From: a virus
Direction: 5' to 3' (one strand)
DNA length: 36,581 bases
Virus record (IMG/VR): IMGVR_UViG_3300043409_000243
Location: 1 to 36,581 of that record
Positions 30,978 through 36,581 of this stretch are shown one piece after another. The position numbers and the translations under genes are program-made. Each line of letters starts with the position of its first letter. The first letter of the stretch is position 1. Under the pieces are notes generated by a model that saw only the letters and a program-made list of their open reading frames with translations, made no database searches and was not told where the DNA came from.

Positions 30978-31340
30978 TTATGCCAAAAAGCGAAGTTTGT
31001 ACAGAGTGCGAAGATAAATCTCAATGATGTTGTCAATGAGTTGCTGCAAAGATGAGTCGGATTTGTCAGCCACTTCATACCGGCAGTCTTCAATTTCTTT
31101 TAATGAGTCTTCCAAAAACTCAATGATGTTAGCCGTCTTCTTTGCCGAATGCAAAGTAATTGGCCCCATCAAACCGTGCCGGCCTTGATAGGCTTCCGCA
31201 AAGTCATCAGCCGCACCAATGATTCGGTCGTAGAAGATGTTAAGCGCCACATGTTTGCTGTAGCTGCGGGTGTTCAGATGCACTGAATGCGCTACGTCCC
31301 GCGCCAAAAACAATAGACCTAAAAAATCGCACGCTTTCAT
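30978..31340 (-). CDS. ferritin-like helical protein (DUF5856-like)
   Basis: The 120-residue all-helical product has LGLLFLARDVAHSVHLNTRS with SYSKHVALNIFYDRIIGAAD and DFAEAYQGRHGLMGP, then a long acidic helix. The layout H17/H21 plus H30, with D38 and D45/D46/E49 on the next helix turns, resembles the metal ligands of ferritin/Dps-like four-helix proteins. I recognise it as a phage family of unknown function (DUF5856-like). Its start overlaps the portal stop (ATGA). Confidence 0.72.
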   Translation of the reverse strand: MKACDFLGLLFLARDVAHSVHLNTRSYSKHVALNIFYDRIIGAADDFAEAYQGRHGLMGPITLHSAKKTANIIEFLEDSLKEIEDCRYEVADKSDSSLQQLIDNIIEIYLRTLYKLRFLA

Positions 31341-33529
31341 TGTGGCATCCCTTGTTGTTCGGGCATCATCCCCTGTTGAGGCATCATCTCAGGCATCATT
31401 TCATTCTGATCTCGGCCAGGCATTTCGCTGACCAAGTCTCCTGATGTGATCATGCCATGCACCGTGCCCAAGACTATATCTTGAATTTGCTCTGGCGACA
31501 TGCTGGCCTGCACCTGGGCCAAACGTTTGGTTTCAGCCTCGTATGCCTTGACCTGGGCCTCAAAGTCTTTGCGCTCTTGCTCTTGCACTTCAATGGATTT
31601 GCCCACGTTTCTGATCATCTGGTGCATCTGCTCCATCTCTTGACCCATGGCCTGCATTTGCTGCTGTGCGGCTTGCAATGCTGGGTTGTCCTCACCGTCT
31701 GACAAGAACTTGGGGTCAATGGTCTTGGCAAAGCGCTTGGACATTTCTTGGGCGCCAGGCCAATCCATGTTCTTGACAAACAGGTCACCGGCCACAGCCC
31801 ACAGTTGAGGATTGCCTTGCAACAGTTGTGCCATTGCTTCCAATGCCTCTTGACGTTTGGTCGCATAGCCTGGGCCAGTGATCGCCACCACGTCGTACTT
31901 GCCGACTCCTGGATTGTAGATTTTTTCGATCACAATTCCGCGCTCATCCATGATCTTGTTGACCGGCTGCGGCTGCTCGGGGTTGATCTTGATCATCTTG
32001 GTCTCGCCATCTTCACCGATGATGCGAGCGATGCGCTGGGTGTCGTAAATCTTGGGGATCAAGTCCACCAACTGACGGGCCACATGGCGCACACCACGGG
32101 CTAGGTTGTCGCCGTAGTGATATGTGCCCACATCACCTTCGCGCTGGCGAGCCAATATGGCTTTGCCGCTGCGCTCGTTGGAACCCATGCCCAAAGATGC
32201 GTTGTATTGACCTGTGGTGCTCTTGATGTCTTCAGACGCCCCTGCCTTGGCTTGCAGAAGGCCGCTGGAGGCCATTGGAGGCTGTGCCCGCTGGGGTAGT
32301 GGCAACATGCCGCCTTGGCCGTCTGTAACGTCTGGATTGACCTCCAAATACGGCCAGTTCTGCGTGTTGGCAGTTTTCCATTGTTGTTCGTAGCCTTCAA
32401 ACTGGCCACCGTAGCCGATGAACGGGGCTTTGGGCGCCAAGGCCAGCATCTCAGCCTCTTGGCTGACCCAGTAGTTGTACATGCGCTGGGCGTCCTTGGC
32501 GTTGCGCACCAAGCCCGATACATACAAACGACCGTCAACCTCAAATTCGTTGCCCACGATGCGGATCACGGGAATGTACTTGCCCGCCCACTCGCGTTCT
32601 TCAAGGATTTCGTACCCGTTGATCTTGCAGTATTTGACCTTTGGACGGTCAGACTCGCGTGACTTTTTGGGCTTGCCGTAGATGGCCCGCAGTTGTTTGT
32701 CTTCTGGCGTGCCCTCAAACGCCGTGGCGTTGCCGGGGTACAGGTTCAGCGTCGTGCGGTCAAAGTCAATGTAATAGTAATCCGCAATGCGAATCGTGTC
32801 TTCATTAAGCCAGTTGCTGATCGATTGATCGCCCACACCCAGCGACTGCAAGGTGGTGATGGGCGAGGCGTCTGGGTACATCCGCTCAAACTCGGCCTTG
32901 GTCACATCTTCCGTGACAAAGCACCACTTGGCATCCGCGCCGGTTGGGTCTTGAATTGTTGGATCCATGTAGACCGAAAAGGAGTTGCGCACACGGCCAA
33001 TCTTGATGTCTTGGTCAAACGTGTTGTCTTCGCAATACTCGGTCAGCAGGCGAAGGTAACCTTCGCCGTAAGAAACTTGGTTTTCGCAAGCGGTGTCGTA
33101 GGCCACATCGGCGTCGCTGATGTACTCAATGTGCCGAATCATGCCGTTGAAAATGTCGGCCACTTCCACGTCGGCGTTGTCGTCCACCGGGATGACTTTG
33201 GCGCCGGGCCGGTTCTGGCGCTGGTCGTTGGTGACTTGGCGCACATGCTGGGGCAGCTTGTTGATCGTCAAACACGGGCGGGCGTTGATCGTTTGACCTT
33301 GCACCGCACCACGAGTGGCCAGCACATCGGCGGGCCACTGCCAGTGGTTGTCGGGCGAGCCGGCATAAAAACGCAGATCATCAATCTCATCTTCGCGGCT
33401 CTCGGCAAGCGCGGACACCGCCAGATCAAGCCTGGCACGGGCTGTGGCCAGGATGTCAGACGCGCTCTTCTTGGGTTTACCGCCTTCGGCCACTGCGCCA
33501 GCAGCCGCAATGCCTGTGAAGTCTGCCAT
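31337..33529 (-). CDS. portal protein, P22-like
   Basis: This 730-residue protein (P22 gp1 is 725) forms the dodecameric DNA channel at one capsid vertex. The family signature is clear: REDEIDDLRFYAGSPDNHWQ, CLTINKLPQHVRQVTNDQRQ, NRPGAKVIPVDDNADVEVAD, then MIRHIEYISDADVAYDTACE. The C-terminal part has methionine/glutamine-rich helices (QMQAMGQEMEQMHQMIRNVG) ending EMMPEMMPQQGMMPEQQG, a barrel-like region as in P22. It is one of the best-supported genes here. Confidence 0.96.
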   Translation of the reverse strand: MADFTGIAAAGAVAEGGKPKKSASDILATARARLDLAVSALAESREDEIDDLRFYAGSPDNHWQWPADVLATRGAVQGQTINARPCLTINKLPQHVRQVTNDQRQNRPGAKVIPVDDNADVEVADIFNGMIRHIEYISDADVAYDTACENQVSYGEGYLRLLTEYCEDNTFDQDIKIGRVRNSFSVYMDPTIQDPTGADAKWCFVTEDVTKAEFERMYPDASPITTLQSLGVGDQSISNWLNEDTIRIADYYYIDFDRTTLNLYPGNATAFEGTPEDKQLRAIYGKPKKSRESDRPKVKYCKINGYEILEEREWAGKYIPVIRIVGNEFEVDGRLYVSGLVRNAKDAQRMYNYWVSQEAEMLALAPKAPFIGYGGQFEGYEQQWKTANTQNWPYLEVNPDVTDGQGGMLPLPQRAQPPMASSGLLQAKAGASEDIKSTTGQYNASLGMGSNERSGKAILARQREGDVGTYHYGDNLARGVRHVARQLVDLIPKIYDTQRIARIIGEDGETKMIKINPEQPQPVNKIMDERGIVIEKIYNPGVGKYDVVAITGPGYATKRQEALEAMAQLLQGNPQLWAVAGDLFVKNMDWPGAQEMSKRFAKTIDPKFLSDGEDNPALQAAQQQMQAMGQEMEQMHQMIRNVGKSIEVQEQERKDFEAQVKAYEAETKRLAQVQASMSPEQIQDIVLGTVHGMITSGDLVSEMPGRDQNEMMPEMMPQQGMMPEQQGMPQ

Positions 33530-33705
33530 TATTTGATCTTGCTGAGGACTTTGTTCACCGTTGCCTTAACATTATTGCCCGATGGAATCGTGGCATGACA
33601 ATTGGCAGTAGGTGAATAAGTCTCTTTGTTGCGTGCTGGCATGCCAGCGCCCGACATTTTGGGTTCGCGGCTGTTAAGTTTAGCGATAGGTGCGAGAGTT
33701 TTCAT
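33529..33705 (-). CDS. very small basic protein (58 aa)
   Basis: The ATG at 33705 to TAA at 33529 gives KTLAPIAKLNSREPKMSGAG, MPARNKETYSPTANCHATIP, then NVKATVNKVLSKIK. It is basic and lacks a hydrophobic core, so it is probably partly disordered. The stop overlaps the portal ATG by one base (TAATG). It belongs to the row of tiny basic genes between terminase and portal. Confidence 0.75.
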   Translation of the reverse strand: MKTLAPIAKLNSREPKMSGAGMPARNKETYSPTANCHATIPSGNNVKATVNKVLSKIK

Positions 33706-33839
33706 TTCTTTCCTTTCGGTGCTGCACGTTTGACTGCATACGCAATGGCCACGGCCTGCTTGACGGGCTTGCCCGCCTTGACCTCGGCCTTGACGTTTTT
33801 GCGGAATGCTTCGGGGGATTTGGATTTGACAAGCGGCAT
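33702..33839 (-). CDS. very small basic protein, DUF6496-like (45 aa)
   Basis: The product (MPLVKSKSPEAFRKNVKAEV, KAGKPVKQAVAIAYAVKRAA) matches the pattern MPxxKxxSxxxxxxNxxxxxxxGKPxKQAVAIAxxxxR that I know from small phage proteins of unknown function (DUF6496-like). The GKPVKQAVAIAYAVKR helix is the conserved part. It overlaps the preceding and following small genes. DNA- or portal-binding is possible because of its charge. Confidence 0.82.
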   Translation of the reverse strand: MPLVKSKSPEAFRKNVKAEVKAGKPVKQAVAIAYAVKRAAPKGKK

Positions 33840-33840
33840 G

Positions 33841-33993
33841 TTACTTCTTCTTTGCAGTTTTGGCCGATTCTTTGAACGCTTTGGCCGTAGGCGCGCCGGG
33901 CGAGCCAGGCTTCCTCATCTTTTCTTTGCTGCCGGCGGCGATACGTGCCTGTTTTGCGTGAATGTTGGCGTAAAGCCCAGGTTTGGTGGCCAT
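33841..33993 (-). CDS. very small basic conserved phage protein (50 aa)
   Basis: Starting at ATG 33993, the product is MATKPGLYANIHAKQARIAA, then GSKEKMRKPGSPGAPTAKAF. The KPGLYANIHAKxxRIxxGSxEKMRxPGSxGxPT pattern occurs in many phages just downstream of terminase; its function is unknown. A frame extension to 34050 would overlap the upstream gene and is unlikely. It is strongly basic, without a hydrophobic core. Confidence 0.82.
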   Translation of the reverse strand: MATKPGLYANIHAKQARIAAGSKEKMRKPGSPGAPTAKAFKESAKTAKKK

Positions 33994-33994
33994 A

Positions 33995-34249
33995 TTAACA
34001 CTTCCATCGTTTAAGTGAAGCCTTGGCGCGTTCAGCATCGCCTTTGGCATGCTTGACTACGCCTTCCATGCGCGCGCAAAAGCTGGCTTTGCGGCCAGCA
34101 TCTGCTTTGGTCTTAGGGTTTGGTGCTGGCGCTTTAAGGTTGGAGCCTGTGGCGGCGTTGTACTTAGCGCGGCCCTTCTCAGTCAGACCCGCGCCCTTGG
34201 ACACCGGCAACTTTTCGCCGCGTCCTACACTAAGAGAAACCTTCTTCAT
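33995..34249 (-). CDS. small cysteine-containing phage protein, DUF6321-like (84 aa)
   Basis: ATG 34249 overlaps the large terminase stop as ATGA. The product contains GAGLTEKGRAKYNAATGSNL, GRKASFCARMEGVVKHA and a final KRWKC. The LTxKGRxKYNxxTGSNLKAP...KSFCxRMxGV...RKWKC pattern matches a small phage family of unknown function (DUF6321-like). It is basic and may contact DNA or capsid proteins. Confidence 0.85.
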   Translation of the reverse strand: MKKVSLSVGRGEKLPVSKGAGLTEKGRAKYNAATGSNLKAPAPNPKTKADAGRKASFCARMEGVVKHAKGDAERAKASLKRWKC

Positions 34250-35769
34250 GCGCCCATCCATCCTGTAGATACTGCGCTACCGTAGCTTCTGGCGGTGCGC
34301 TTGGGTTCGGCATACTCACGATGTGCCACTGGAAAGGCAAACGTGACGCAGATAGCGTCAGCAGCGTCGGGTGAGGCAAGACCGCGAGCTTTCATTTCTT
34401 TTTTGCTTTCCAAGAAGATTGTTCCCCGTGAATCAGGCTTCATCATAGGCGAAATCAAGTCCGTCTTCAAGAACCTGTCGCTAGGGATACTAGCAGATTT
34501 CAGCCATTCTCGCATATCTCCCCACATCTGCGCGCGCATATTACCGTACATGATCGGGTTTTTGGCTTTATTTCCAAAGTTTATGCCCTTGACCTTGTAC
34601 CGCTGCTCTTTCAATCGATCGACAATACCCGCCCCCAGCCCACCTTCGTCGATTACGACCAGCGCCGGCTTGAATTCTTCAATCGCTTCGATTACATACC
34701 CCACCACCGTCATGGTGTCGTCGCCCCTGTGGCGCATGATCTTGACAATATCCCGCCCTTGCCTGACCGCGATCACCGTGGCATCCGCTCCAAACCGCGC
34801 CGGGTCTACGCCAATCACGATTGGCGCCGACTGATCCTTGTATTTAGGCCGGGCCATGGCGTCGTCCACTATGTCGGCGCCGATGAACTGGTCATCGCCC
34901 GCGCTTGGGAACATGCCGTAGACCTCGACGTGCGCCTGTGATGAATCAGGCCCATATTCGTCAATGATTCGGTTGTAAACCGCCTTGTCGGTGCCCTCGA
35001 CCGTCCTGGCGTCCACGATTCGGGTGCGCCAAAACGCTCTTTTAGAGTTAAACGCTTCGTAAAAGTACCCGGTGTTGCGTCGCGGGTTGGAAAACGCTAA
35101 CCAAAACCGGTTTGGCGTGTTTTCTGTAAAAAAACCGCCGGTCACCGCCCAGATTGAGTCGTCAATACCAGACGCTTCATCAAAAACCACCAGCACACCG
35201 TCAAAGTTGTGTACGCCAGCGTAAGCGTCGGGGTTCTCGGCTGACCACAGCCGCCCTTCCACGCCCCAGTAGCGGGTGCCCTTTTTCAAATCACGCTCCA
35301 CAAGCTCAGTCAACCACTTGGCCGGCATCACTCGGGTGGCCGACACCTCAAACCAGTGTGAGTTGATGGCCATCGCCAGCCACTTGGTGATCTCGGCCCA
35401 GGTGATTGACCTAAGCTGGGACTCACTGTTGGCCGATATGATGGTCGTCGAGCCAATCCTGGTGGCCAGCATCCAGATCGTGATCCAACTAACCAGCGCC
35501 GACTTGCCAATACCCCGGCCAGATGAGATGGCCTCTTGCAGCACATCAAAGTCAGCCTTGCCCTGGTTCAGTTTGATGTGCTCGGCGATGTCCAGCAGCA
35601 CCTCGCGCTGCCATTTGCGCGGGCCGGTGAAGTGTTCCAATGGCGTGCCCTTGACGCCCCAGGGGAAAGCAAACATTACAAACGCCAGCGGGTTGTCCTT
35701 GATCGCCGGGCTCCACAGCCGGGCCATCAGCTCTTGTTCGTCTTCAGCGCTGTACTTGGTGCTCTGCAT
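34246..35769 (-). CDS. terL: terminase large subunit
   Basis: This 507-residue packaging motor has an ATPase domain with Walker A ISSGRGIGKSA (81-91) and Walker B VLVVFDEASG (192-201; D197, E198), and an RNase H-like nuclease domain with VIGVDPARFGADATVI (318-333, D322), VVIDEGGLGA (371-380, D374) and SPDAADAICV (466-475, D471). Its ATG lies inside the end of the small-subunit gene, with no separate ribosome-binding site, so it is probably coupled. It works with the P22-type portal to package DNA from concatemers. Confidence 0.96.
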   Translation of the reverse strand: MQSTKYSAEDEQELMARLWSPAIKDNPLAFVMFAFPWGVKGTPLEHFTGPRKWQREVLLDIAEHIKLNQGKADFDVLQEAISSGRGIGKSALVSWITIWMLATRIGSTTIISANSESQLRSITWAEITKWLAMAINSHWFEVSATRVMPAKWLTELVERDLKKGTRYWGVEGRLWSAENPDAYAGVHNFDGVLVVFDEASGIDDSIWAVTGGFFTENTPNRFWLAFSNPRRNTGYFYEAFNSKRAFWRTRIVDARTVEGTDKAVYNRIIDEYGPDSSQAHVEVYGMFPSAGDDQFIGADIVDDAMARPKYKDQSAPIVIGVDPARFGADATVIAVRQGRDIVKIMRHRGDDTMTVVGYVIEAIEEFKPALVVIDEGGLGAGIVDRLKEQRYKVKGINFGNKAKNPIMYGNMRAQMWGDMREWLKSASIPSDRFLKTDLISPMMKPDSRGTIFLESKKEMKARGLASPDAADAICVTFAFPVAHREYAEPKRTARSYGSAVSTGWMGA

Positions 35770-36184
35770 GTGTTAGCTTGTTTAGTGATGGCTCATGGGC
35801 AATGACGTCGATGACGCGGGACTCAGCGTCGCGCAGCGCCTGGGTGACTGAGATGCGCTGATCGACATCAATAGTGATAGATTGCTTGGCCACCCAACCG
35901 TGGACGTTCTGGAGGATCGCCAACGCCGCTTTGGAGTCGCCCTCTCGCGCTGCCTTGTGCAAACACTGAGACATTTCCATCTCAGCGTCTGCTTTGCCCT
36001 TAAGCGCTGCCATCTCCGCAATGGGGTCAAGCTGCACCAGTTGCCGGTACTCGGAGGGCAGCATGCCAGAAGCCAACGCCAACGAGTCGCCTTTTAGCCC
36101 CAGCTTGGCAGCTTCGTAGATGCGGGTTAAGCGCGCCTCAGTCGCTTCGACCTTGCGCGGTGCAAAAGGTAGGCTTTCAAACAT
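35744..36184 (-). CDS. terS: terminase small subunit
   Basis: This 146-residue protein lies directly before the large subunit and overlaps it by 26 bases. The N-terminal part (EATEARLTRIYEAAKLGLKG, LASGMLPSEYRQLVQLDP) is helix-turn-helix-like, followed by an oligomerisation helix (DAEMEMSQCLHKAAREGDSK, AALAILQNVHGWVAKQ), the usual small-terminase order. It should recognise the packaging site. No Shine-Dalgarno precedes ATG 36184, and an extended -10 lies six bases upstream, so its mRNA may be leaderless. Confidence 0.88.
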   Translation of the reverse strand: MFESLPFAPRKVEATEARLTRIYEAAKLGLKGDSLALASGMLPSEYRQLVQLDPIAEMAALKGKADAEMEMSQCLHKAAREGDSKAALAILQNVHGWVAKQSITIDVDQRISVTQALRDAESRVIDVIAHEPSLNKLTHAEHQVQR

Positions 36185-36190
36185 GTGCCG

Positions 36191-36199
36191 AATATACCA
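36191..36199 (-). promoter_or_regulatory. extended -10 promoter of the late operon
   Basis: On the - strand TGG-TATATT reads from 36199 to 36191, a TGn extended -10 with a 5/6 match to TATAAT. Six bases separate it from the ATG at 36184, so transcription should begin at or next to the start codon. There is no clear -35; upstream is an A/T-rich UP-like stretch (36200-36218). Confidence 0.55.
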
Positions 36200-36217
36200 A
36201 AAATAAATTTAAAAATT

Positions 36218-36233
36218 TGTGGGCAATGTGGGC
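36218..36233 (+). repeat. two further TGTGGGC nonamer repeats
   Basis: TGTGGGCAA at 36218-36226 is followed by TGTGGGCTA at 36227-36235 with 9-base period. They match the third tandem unit at 73-81, so the nonamer family extends on both sides of the 12-mer array. They lie beside the late promoter, between it and the hairpin region. Confidence 0.7.
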
Positions 36234-36340
36234 TATAAAAAATTTTGTTTGTGGCCCCTCCGCTGCCGTGACCTTTGGCGCTCGGCCCTACCCGGGGGCC
36301 CTCAAGCAAACGGCAATCGGCCACGCGACCTGCAGCCACC

Positions 36341-36359
36341 AACCTTACAAAACCTTACA
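36341..36359 (+). repeat. AACCTTACA direct repeat, 10-bp period
   Basis: Two copies of AACCTTACA at 36341-36349 and 36351-36359. The 10-bp period places them on the same helix face. The surrounding 36236-36377 holds no ORF with a plausible start. Confidence 0.75.
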
Positions 36360-36377
36360 TTGTAGTACTTTAGTGGG

Positions 36378-36406
36378 GGGTCGTGTGGACTATGTCCACA
36401 TGACCC
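36378..36406. repeat. 13-bp stem, 3-base loop hairpin
   Basis: gggtcgtgtggac (36378-36390) pairs with gtccacatgaccc (36394-36406), with one G-T position and the loop tat. The stem contains TGTGGAC and GTCCACA, the core of the nonamer family. No T run follows it, so it is not a simple terminator; an origin, nick or protein-binding hairpin is more likely. Confidence 0.85.
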
Positions 36407-36430
36407 GGTGGCTCGCTGGCCGGGGCCATC

Positions 36431-36501
36431 GCGCACCAGGTAGCGCACCAGGTAGCGCACCAGGTAGCGCACCAGGTAGCGCACCAGGTAGCGCACCAGG
36501 T
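36431..36501. repeat. 12-bp tandem array, six copies
   Basis: Five perfect copies of gcgcaccaggta and a sixth gcgcaccaggt run without spacers from 36431 to 36501 and join the tandem nonamers at 36509-36535. The array is an iteron-like element. The short open frame across it, which would read SAPGSAPG repeats, is a by-product of a 12-base unit and not a gene. Confidence 0.93.
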
Positions 36502-36581
36502 GGACATTTGTGGACAATGTGGACAATGTGGGCAAGCACTTTTAAGTCGTCGCTAAACTTGCATGTGTGAGGATGTGTGAG
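36455..36581. repeat. terminal direct repeat (assembly overlap), right copy
   Basis: Identical to bases 1-127. Dropping one copy closes the circle, making 36185-36581 plus 128-437 a single non-coding region of about 700 bp between the small terminase gene and the first left-operon gene. Confidence 0.95.

Noticed and set aside
32693-33598. 301-codon + strand frame
   Set aside because: It is fully antisense to the portal gene and only reflects its codon bias.
36431-36501. CRISPR array
   Set aside because: The repeats are 12 bp and have no spacers between them, and no cas gene is present.
36160-36570. 136-codon + strand frame with SAPG repeats
   Set aside because: The repeat peptide is an automatic result of a 12-base tandem repeat that holds no stop; the start overlaps the small terminase gene.
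1-36581. tRNA genes, integrase, transposase or reverse transcriptase (retroelement)
   Set aside because: I saw no cloverleaf with CCA-type acceptor pairing and no protein with recombinase, transposase or RT motifs; small or diverged cases cannot be fully excluded by eye.

Overview
The window is one complete circularly assembled genome of a tailed phage with P22-like, short-tailed (podovirus) virion genes. The first 127 bases are repeated exactly as the last 127, so the unique molecule is about 36,454 bp. The virion genes follow P22 order: small and large terminase, P22-type portal, scaffold, P22-type coat, gp4-like and gp10-like neck proteins, a needle-like protein, then three ejection proteins. 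The lysis genes (GH24 lysozyme and a three-segment holin) point to a Gram-negative host. Moderately high GC and freshwater-betaproteobacterial-looking small proteins suggest a Burkholderiales-type host, but that is a weak inference. I see no integrase, recognisable repressor, RNA polymerase, tRNA or CRISPR, so a strictly lytic phage using host RNA polymerase is the simplest reading.

Layout. (1) 36185-36581 joined to 128-437 is about 700 bp of non-coding DNA. It is packed with tandem 12-mers, DnaA-box-like nonamers in both orientations, a 13-bp hairpin and a 20-bp inverted repeat, and is the best candidate for the replication origin or another control region. (2) 438-2904 (+) is a string of ten small overlapping genes of unknown function behind a good sigma70-type promoter, closed by a strong terminator; these are probably early host-takeover genes. 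(3) 9515 down to 2948 (-) is the replication operon: two small proteins, a Fe-S PD-(D/E)XK nuclease (DUF2800 type), a probable ssDNA-binding protein, a family A DNA polymerase and a primase-helicase. (4) 9585-12352 (+) diverges from it across a shared palindromic promoter and encodes a VRR-NUC nuclease, an SNF2-type helicase and seven small proteins ending with an HTH protein. (5) 36184 down to 12342 (-) is one long late operon: terminases, four tiny basic proteins, portal, a ferritin-like helical protein, fibre/spike adaptor genes and a beta-helix tailspike, scaffold, coat, decoration-like proteins, neck and tail proteins, ejection proteins, and lysis genes at the 3' end.

How it fits together. 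The DNA-metabolism genes are split over two divergent operons that meet at 9516-9584, so one operator could control both. The late operon would be read from a promoter beside the small terminase gene. Two transcripts, at 9585 and 36184, have an extended -10 six to seven bases before the start codon and no Shine-Dalgarno, so they look leaderless. Receptor binding looks modular: a P22-headbinding-like adaptor, a second fibre protein and a beta-helix spike are separate genes, and the AT-rich spike plus the small gene after it look like a recently acquired cassette.
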